Shown piece after piece: positions 59,238-64,000 of a stretch of 64,000 nucleotides of DNA. The translations under genes were made by a program, and so were the position numbers. Position 1 is the stretch's first letter. Each line of letters opens with the position of its first letter. This DNA is from Myxococcus sp046520405 (lineage in GTDB: Bacteria > Myxococcota > Myxococcia > Myxococcales > Myxococcaceae). The stretch lies in the NCBI GenBank assembly GCA_046520405.1, contig JBKGHI010000008.1, positions 23,009 to 87,008 on the forward strand. Reading direction: 5' to 3'. Under the pieces are notes generated by a model. The model worked only from the letters and a program-made list of their open reading frames with translations. It did not search any database and had not been told where the DNA came from.

Positions 59238-60158
59238 ATGTACGAGAAAATCGTGCTCGTCACTCGCCGCACGCGCATGGCGGGGCTGGTGGAGCGCTTC
59301 AACACGAAGAAGCAGGCGAAGTTCTACGTGGAGCACGCGGGCCAGGACTTCGACGAGTTCGTCCGGGAGGACGAGGCCTACCGGTGCAACGTGGACTCGC
59401 TGCGGGAGTCGCTGTCCTTCGGCCTGCCGGTGCAGCAGGTGGACCGGAGCCTGGTGCCCACCTTCCTCTTCACCGGCAAGGAGGTGGTGGTCGTCGCGGG
59501 GCAAGACGGGCTGGTGGCCAACGTGGCGAAGTACGTGGGGGAGCAGCCGCTGGTGGGCGTGAATCCGGACCCGGAGCGCTTCGACGGCGTGCTGCTGCCG
59601 TACTCGGTGGCGGGGGCGCGTGGCGCCGTGCGGCGGGTGCTGGACGGCAAGGCGGCCTTCAAGCGCGTGACGTTGGCGGAAGCCCGGCTGGATGACGGGC
59701 AGCGGCTGCTGGCCTTCAATGACTTGTTCATCGGGGCGCGCTCCCATGTGTCCGCGCGCTACCGGCTGCGCACCGGGGACCAGGAGGAGTCCCAGTCGTC
59801 CAGCGGCGTGGTGGTGTCCACGGGCGCGGGCGCCACCGGGTGGCTGTCGTCCATCTTCAATCTGGCGCGAGGCGTGACGGCCCACGCGGGTGGGGTGCCG
59901 TGCGCGCCCGTGCGTCTGGGCTGGGAGGACCCGCGGCTGGTTTTCGTGGTGCGCGAGCCCTTCGCCAGCCGCCAGTCAGGCGCCAGTCTGGTGATGGGCG
60001 ACGTGACGGAGGAGCGCGAGCTGGTGCTGGAGTCGCGAATGGCGTCGGAGGGCGTCATCTTCAGCGACGGCGTGGAGGAGGACTTCCTCCGCTTTGGCGC
60101 GGGGGCCACCGCGCGCATCCGCCCCGCGCGGCAGCGTGCCAGGTTGGTGGCGGGCTGA
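59238..60158 (+). CDS. NAD kinase-like protein with altered GGDG motif
   Basis: 306 residues. The ATP-NAD kinase fold is visible: VVVVAGQDGLVANVAKYVG at about 84-101 (the family GGDG is GQDG here), NDLFIG at 161-166 (family NE/ND motif), and SSGVVVSTGAGATGWLSS at 188-205 (family sugar- and phosphate-binding loop). The N-terminal 80 residues have no clear family match (MYEKIVLVTRRTRMAGLVER). The Gly-to-Gln change and the unusual head suggest a substrate other than NAD, or a binding role. Probably co-transcribed with the SPFH gene. Confidence 0.82.
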   Translation: MYEKIVLVTRRTRMAGLVERFNTKKQAKFYVEHAGQDFDEFVREDEAYRCNVDSLRESLSFGLPVQQVDRSLVPTFLFTGKEVVVVAGQDGLVANVAKYVGEQPLVGVNPDPERFDGVLLPYSVAGARGAVRRVLDGKAAFKRVTLAEARLDDGQRLLAFNDLFIGARSHVSARYRLRTGDQEESQSSSGVVVSTGAGATGWLSSIFNLARGVTAHAGGVPCAPVRLGWEDPRLVFVVREPFASRQSGASLVMGDVTEERELVLESRMASEGVIFSDGVEEDFLRFGAGATARIRPARQRARLVAG

Positions 60159-60171
60159 CGGTGCGCCACCC

Positions 60172-60194
60172 CGCGCGGAAGCGCGGTCCGCGCG
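60172..60194. terminator. Bidirectional hairpin between convergent genes
   Basis: CGCGCGGA (60172-60179) pairs perfectly with TCCGCGCG (60187-60194) between the NAD-kinase-like stop at 60158 and the minus-strand lipoprotein stop at 60213. Confidence 0.5.
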
Positions 60195-60212
60195 AGGCTC
60201 GCGTCCATGCCG

Positions 60213-60833
60213 TCAGGGCGTGACGGTGACCTCCACCACGGGGCATGGCACTTCCGCCGGGCGGAATCCGCCATTCGGAGCGGGCACCGTTTCGCCTTCC
60301 CGGGCGACGTCCATCAGGGGGCCTCGAAAGGCGATGCGGTACGTGCCCGGCGCCTGCAAGTCATAGAAGCGAGCGATGTCCACCTTGCCTTCCAACGACG
60401 TACCGGGGGAGAGGGTGACGTAGCTGTCGGCCGTGGGCGGCGCGCGCTTCGCCATGGGGCCCTGGTATTCGAGCGCAGTGTTGTCACGGGACACGTCGAA
60501 GATTTTGTTGCGCACGCCCTCCAGGGGCGTGTGCCAGGCGAGCACGCGCAGGGATTGCGCCGTGGGGTTGCCGAGCTCGAACGTCAGCTCCACGGGGTCG
60601 CCCGCGCGCACCTGCGCCGGGCCGCTCAACGTGCACGTCAATGTCTTAGCCATGGCCGGGGCCTCCTGCGTCTGCTGCGCCGCTTCAGCGGATGGTGCCG
60701 CGTTCTGCGCCTCCTCCGAGGGTCGTGCCGCTTCAGGAGCGGACGCCACGTCCTGTCGCGCCGCGCACGCGCTGCCCAGCATCCCCAGGGTCAGCACCGC
60801 GACGCCCAACCGCCTGCCGTGTGAGATGAACAT
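60213..60833 (-). CDS. Lipoprotein resembling the propeptide-like domain of M35-type metalloproteases
   Basis: 206 residues. Lipobox GSACAAR (Cys23), a Glu/Ala/Gln linker to about 60, then one beta-sandwich domain: CTLSGPAQVRAGDPVELTFE, LRVLAWHTPLEGVRNKIFDV, MAKRAPPTADSYVTLSPGTS, VDIARFYDLQAPGTYRIAF. This set of motifs is known to me from the N-terminal domain of bacterial deuterolysin-like (M35) Lys-specific metalloproteases. Here it stands alone with no zinc-protease part. It could be an inhibitor or a chaperone-like remnant. Confidence 0.75.
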   Translation of the reverse strand: MFISHGRRLGVAVLTLGMLGSACAARQDVASAPEAARPSEEAQNAAPSAEAAQQTQEAPAMAKTLTCTLSGPAQVRAGDPVELTFELGNPTAQSLRVLAWHTPLEGVRNKIFDVSRDNTALEYQGPMAKRAPPTADSYVTLSPGTSLEGKVDIARFYDLQAPGTYRIAFRGPLMDVAREGETVPAPNGGFRPAEVPCPVVEVTVTP

Positions 60834-60943
60834 GGGCCCACTCTAACGCGCTCGCATCCGCGCGCAGCCCGTGTTCCGCGTGACGACGCCGTGGCACGCC
60901 TCCGCGGCGCATTCCCTGCGCGCCGGAGGAATGTGCCAGCACG

Positions 60944-61060
60944 TCACGACGGGTGCGCATAGGTGACGAGCAGCATCACCACGCCCACCACCTTCAGGGC
61001 CATCAACGGGCCCAGGTTGAGCACCACTTCGTCGAACCAGTTCTCGTTGGGGAACATCAT
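60944..61060 (-). CDS. 38-residue membrane peptide
   Basis: AAAGGAG lies 7 nt before ATG 61060. The peptide starts MMFPNENWFDEVV and has one hydrophobic stretch (NLGPLMALKVVGVVMLLVTY). Small enough to be missed by gene finders; codon use and the ribosome site support it. Function unknown. Confidence 0.5.
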   Translation of the reverse strand: MMFPNENWFDEVVLNLGPLMALKVVGVVMLLVTYAHPS

Positions 61061-61501
61061 GACGGCGCTCCTTTTGCCTCGCGTGTATCGCGGGGACATG
61101 GAGCCATTGAGCAAGGTCCGGGCCACCCGCGCGTGCTCACGCGGTGATGCGCCGCCTCATGTGTCTTGCCCTCTGGGAACGGCGCCGCTGGAGCATGTGC
61201 TCGCGAAGAGGCCGCCGCGCGCGGTCCGCCGCATCCGTTCGCGCATGGGATTCGCGCGTACGGAGCTGGTATGCGTGGGATGCGCGTTGGCGCCCGGCAA
61301 GCGCCTCCTTCGATGCGGGCCATGCGAACGCTCATGGCCTCACTTGTCCGCTTGCTGAGGGCCATGCGCGCCAACGCGCCGGCCGCTTCCGCGACTCACG
61401 GCCGCACGGGCCTCTCCCAGCCCGTCTCGCACGGTCACCCAGCGGCGGCCACGCCCGTGGCTCCGGGGCGCGTCGTCCCGGAGCTCGCCTGGGCGCGCCG
61501 G
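61061..61501. other. Intergenic stretch without a convincing gene
   Basis: About 440 bp between the small membrane peptide and the peroxiredoxin gene. Open frames here are Arg/Ala-rich and lack ribosome sites; I see no RNA gene or clear repeat. Confidence 0.5.
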
Positions 61502-62002
61502 CTACTTCGCGGAGGCGGGGGCGCCGCCTTCCTGCGCCAGCGTGCGCACCAGCTCCAGCGCGCGCCGCACGTGCTCGCCCACGCGAATCTGGGACTCGAA
61601 GCTGTCGCGGACGATGCCGGACCGGTCCACCACGAAGGTGACACGCCCGGGCAGCAAGCCGAGGAACGACGTGGACACGCCGAAGGCCTCGCGCGCCTCG
61701 CCGCGCTCGTCGCTGAGCAGCTTGAAGGGCAGCCGGTGCTTCGTCGCGAAGCCCTCGTGCGACTCCGACGAGTCACCGCTGATGCCCACCACGTCCGCGC
61801 CAGCGGCGACGAAGTCCTCGTACTGGTCTCTCAGGCTGCACGCCTGCGCGGTGCAGCCCGGGGAGTCATCCTTCGGGTAGAAGTAGACGACGAGCACCTT
61901 CTGTCCCACCAGCTCACGCAGCCGCACCGGCTGGCGGTTCGCGCCGGTGAGGGTGATGTCCGGTACCGCATCGCCTTGCTTCAAGAGCTTCGTCTTGGCC
62001 AT
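61502..62002 (-). CDS. Thiol peroxidase, PrxQ/BCP-type peroxiredoxin
   Basis: 166 residues from ATG at 62002 (MAKTKLLKQGDAVPDITLTG). AhpC/TSA fold with VLVVYFYPKDDSPGCTAQAC: peroxidatic Cys50 and resolving Cys55 in the CxxxxC spacing of PrxQ alpha-type enzymes. Also ISGDSSESHEGFATKH and the C-terminal VTFVVDRSGIVRD. Reduces peroxides with thioredoxin as usual donor. No signal peptide, cytoplasmic. Divergent from the PTS genes. Confidence 0.94.
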   Translation of the reverse strand: MAKTKLLKQGDAVPDITLTGANRQPVRLRELVGQKVLVVYFYPKDDSPGCTAQACSLRDQYEDFVAAGADVVGISGDSSESHEGFATKHRLPFKLLSDERGEAREAFGVSTSFLGLLPGRVTFVVDRSGIVRDSFESQIRVGEHVRRALELVRTLAQEGGAPASAK

Positions 62003-62432
62003 GACGTCCTCGCGTCGCCCCGGAGTCAGGCCGGTGCGTTCAACGCCGGGCACATCCCATCCGGCCCGCCGCGTCCCCACAAGTAATCCGCCGTGCCGAA
62101 AACGGGCGTCAAAGACGACCTCACGGATGCCCGCTTGTCCCCCATGCGGGTCATATGGAGCCTAATGATTGGCTTTCGTGCGAACGCATCCTGGAAGTGA
62201 CGAGCGCATCTCATAGAGTGTAGGGGAAGCGGTGTCGCTTCCTCGTCCGGCAGGCGACAGCCCTGTGCGCCGCCGGACCCGAAATTTCGGGCACCCTCGC
62301 TGTGGTCGTCTTAGCTTTCGAGTCAGGAAGAGGCAGCTTAGGTCAGAGGTCAGGGCGGAAACTTTCGCCGGAGTTGCGCGCCGCAGCGTTCAGGCGTAGG
62401 ACGCAGCTTCGGGGGGTTGGTCAGGAGCGGAC
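62003..62432. other. Divergent promoter region between prxQ and PTS genes
   Basis: 430 bp with no plausible gene. It holds a perfect 14-bp palindrome, CCCGAAATTTCGGG at 62278-62291, about 140 bp before the EIIA start, a possible operator. No other element is clear. Confidence 0.5.
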
Positions 62433-62855
62433 ATGGTCGGCCTCGTCGTCGCAGCGCACGGACGTCTGGCGGAGGAGCTGGTCTCCACCGCGGAGCAGAT
62501 CGTGGGAGAGCTTCCCGCGGTGGCTACTTGCAACATCGAGCCTGGGACTCCTGTCGAGGACCTCCGGGCGAAGATGAAGCAAGCGGTCGCCCGCGTGGAT
62601 GAGGGCTCCGGTGTCATCATTCTGGCCGACCTCTTCGGAGGTACGCCCTGTAAGGAGTCGCTGATGATGTGTCAGCGAATGAATGTGGAGGTCCTTGCTG
62701 GCGTCAACCTGCCCATGCTGCTGAAGGCGAACTCGCTCCGTTCGGAGCAGTTGTCGCTACCGGAGATGGCCAACCAGCTGGCTTCCCATGGCCAGCGCAA
62801 CATCACCTGCGCATCCGCCCTGCTTCGCGAGGCCCAGCAGCAGCCGCGAACTTGA
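62433..62855 (+). CDS. PTS EIIA, mannose/fructose/sorbose family
   Basis: 140 residues. Phospho-acceptor His9 in VVAAHGRLAEEL. Further family segments VIILADLFGGTPCKESLMM and AGVNLPMLLKA. Accepts phosphate from HPr and passes it to EIIB. First gene of the PTS cluster, 33 nt before EIIB. With hprK in the window, a regulated PTS phosphorelay is likely; many deltaproteobacterial versions are thought to be partly regulatory rather than for uptake. Confidence 0.93.
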   Translation: MVGLVVAAHGRLAEELVSTAEQIVGELPAVATCNIEPGTPVEDLRAKMKQAVARVDEGSGVIILADLFGGTPCKESLMMCQRMNVEVLAGVNLPMLLKANSLRSEQLSLPEMANQLASHGQRNITCASALLREAQQQPRT

Positions 62856-62888
62856 CGGACCCGCGCGGGTCGGCGATTCGAGACTGCC

Positions 62889-63374
62889 GTGATCACCCTG
62901 GTCCGCGTCGACAACCGCCTCATCCATGGTCAGGTCGTCGAGGCCTGGCTCCCGTTCCTCAAAGTCTCCCGGGTGGTCGTGGCGGATGACGAGGCGGCCT
63001 CCAGCCCTCTCATCCGCGCCGCCATGGCGCTGGCCGTCCAGAGCGCCATCGAGGTGCAGATTCTGCCCTTGTCCCAGGTGGACTTCGCCGCCCTGTCCAA
63101 GGACGGCGTGCGCACCCTGGTGCTGCTCCGGGACGTGGCCTCGGTGCCCTTCGCGCATGCGCACGGGCTGGCCATGGATGAGCTGAATCTGGGCAACGTG
63201 CACTTCGGCACCGGCCGCAGGCAGGTCTCCCCGTCCGTGTTCCTGGCGGAGGCGGAGCTGACGACGCTCCAGCAACTGTCCGACCAGGGCGTGCGGGTGG
63301 CCGCCCGGGCGGTGCCCGCCGAAAAGCCCGTGGACCTGCCGGACCTCCGCGAGCGGTGGGCGAAGGCCGGGTGA
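62889..63374 (+). CDS. PTS EIIB, mannose/fructose/sorbose family
   Basis: 161 residues; GTG start at 62889. Phospho-acceptor His13 in VDNRLIHGQVVEAW, then VVADDEAASSPLIRAAMAL, LGNVHFGTGRRQVSPSVFL and the C-terminal VRVAARAVPAEKPVDLPDL. Complete domain. Takes phosphate from EIIA and gives it to the sugar brought in by EIIC/EIID. The next gene starts 4 nt after its stop. Confidence 0.93.
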   Translation: MITLVRVDNRLIHGQVVEAWLPFLKVSRVVVADDEAASSPLIRAAMALAVQSAIEVQILPLSQVDFAALSKDGVRTLVLLRDVASVPFAHAHGLAMDELNLGNVHFGTGRRQVSPSVFLAEAELTTLQQLSDQGVRVAARAVPAEKPVDLPDLRERWAKAG

Positions 63375-63378
63375 GCGC

Positions 63379-64000
63379 GTGAGCGTCGTCTGGACCCAGG
63401 TGGCGCTGGCGGGGCTGTGGGGCGGACTGGTGGCACTGGAGCGCAAGGCGTTCCTCCAGGCCATGATGTCCCGGCCCCTGGTCGCCGCCACTGTCATGGG
63501 CGCCCTGCTGGGGGACGTGGCCTCGGGGCTGGCCATTGGCATGCTCCTGGAGCTGTTCTTCCTGGGCACCGCCAACCTGGGCGCCGCGCTGCCGGAGAAC
63601 GACACCCTGGCGGCCACCGGCACCAGCGCCGCTGCGGCCACCCTGTCCCTGGCCACGGGCGCGGGCTCCACGCCGGCCATCTGGTCGCTCGCGGTGCTGC
63701 TCTTCATCGGCCTGGGGCGCGTGGGCCGCAAGGGGGACCGGCTGCTGGAGGGCTACACGGCGCGGCTGGCCCGCGTGGCGCTGGCCTCCGCGGAGGCGGG
63801 GAACCTCACCCGCGCGATGCGGCAGAACCTTTGGGGCATGTGGCCCCACTTCGTGGTGTACGGGACGCTCACCGCGCTCTGTGCGCTGCTGGGCTTCTTC
63901 GTTGAACCGCTGCTCCAGGCGCTCCCCCCGGTGGTGGTGCGCGGGCTGGCGTGGGCCTGGCCGGCCATGGCGTCCGTGGCGGCGGCCATCGCGGCGCAGG
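63379..64000 (+). CDS. PTS EIIC, mannose/fructose/sorbose family, partial at right edge
   Basis: GTG at 63379 (SVVWTQVALAGLWGGLVALE) opens a frame that runs off the window after about 207 codons. Hydrophobic segments fit EIIC: PLVAATVMGALLGDVASGLA, LELFFLGTANLGAALPEND, AIWSLAVLLFIGLGRVG. GAALPEND is a known EIIC motif region. The EIID, HPr and EI genes expected after it are outside the window. Confidence 0.9.
   Translation, partial: MSVVWTQVALAGLWGGLVALERKAFLQAMMSRPLVAATVMGALLGDVASGLAIGMLLELFFLGTANLGAALPENDTLAATGTSAAAATLSLATGAGSTPAIWSLAVLLFIGLGRVGRKGDRLLEGYTARLARVALASAEAGNLTRAMRQNLWGMWPHFVVYGTLTALCALLGFFVEPLLQALPPVVVRGLAWAWPAMASVAAAIAAQ

Noticed and set aside
57882..59885. Minus-strand extension of the metallophosphoesterase frame over 2 kb upstream
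   Set aside because: It is antisense to the SPFH and NAD-kinase-like genes and has Arg/His-rich nonsense composition; the phosphoesterase fold starts at 57881.
61166..62086. A 306-codon plus-strand frame opposite the peroxiredoxin
   Set aside because: Low-complexity Arg/Ala composition; the minus strand encodes a full PrxQ enzyme.

Overview
The window reads as the chromosome of a high-GC (about 70%) Gram-negative myxobacterium, most likely Myxococcaceae (Myxococcus/Corallococcus-like). This is inferred from the many outer-membrane lipoproteins, Hanks-type Ser/Thr kinases with long disordered tails, Cys-rich CGACGNAC-repeat lipoproteins, FHA/GAF signalling proteins, and the HprK-RapZ/mannose-PTS genes. 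No tRNA, rRNA, CRISPR array, transposase or phage gene was seen.

Layout. 1-9.05 kb: a partial Pro/Thr-rich protein, a C69 dipeptidase (frameshifted), a ComEA-like helix-hairpin-helix protein coupled to a small unknown protein, a PAS/GAF histidine kinase paired with a FIST sensor, an outer-membrane-type protein, a small lipoprotein and an FHA protein (frameshifted). 9.07-18.1 kb: a vitamin B12 locus with two separate cobalamin riboswitches. The first precedes btuB, a Cys-rich repeat lipoprotein, btuF and btuC. The second precedes three overlapping lipoprotein genes of unknown role, the last a bc1-type Rieske protein. 18.2-27.3 kb: an FHA-GAF-cyclase-like protein that has lost the cyclase catalytic residues, a giant Ser/Thr kinase, the BtuD-type ATPase, and a membrane-anchored spermidine-synthase-like protein. 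27.3-29.7 kb: HIT protein, then hprK-rapZ.

29.7-41.8 kb is accessory in character: two tandem small lipoproteins, a cysteine-peptidase-like protein, a kinase-TPR protein, three tandem paralogous lipoproteins and an unrelated lipoprotein. 41.86-56.0 kb is a tightly coupled minus-strand operon for beta-glucan use: carbohydrate-binding-type lipoprotein, ROK regulator, GH16 lipoprotein, Opp/Dpp-type importer (binding lipoprotein, permease, permease-ATPase fusion, ATPase), GH1 beta-glucosidase, a clan GH-A glycosidase fused to a probable outer-membrane region, and two lipoproteins, ending in a hairpin with a short T tract. 56.2-62 kb: an Imm11-type protein (frameshifted), a metallophosphoesterase, an SPFH plus NAD-kinase-like pair, a protease-propeptide-like lipoprotein, a 38-residue membrane peptide and a PrxQ peroxiredoxin. 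62.4-64 kb: mannose-family PTS EIIA, EIIB and a partial EIIC.

Six otherwise normal genes are each broken by one missing base, and a seventh gene has one in-frame stop. Six independent one-base losses in 64 kb look more like residual sequencing indels than gene decay, so products are described as if repaired and the break is stated in each entry.
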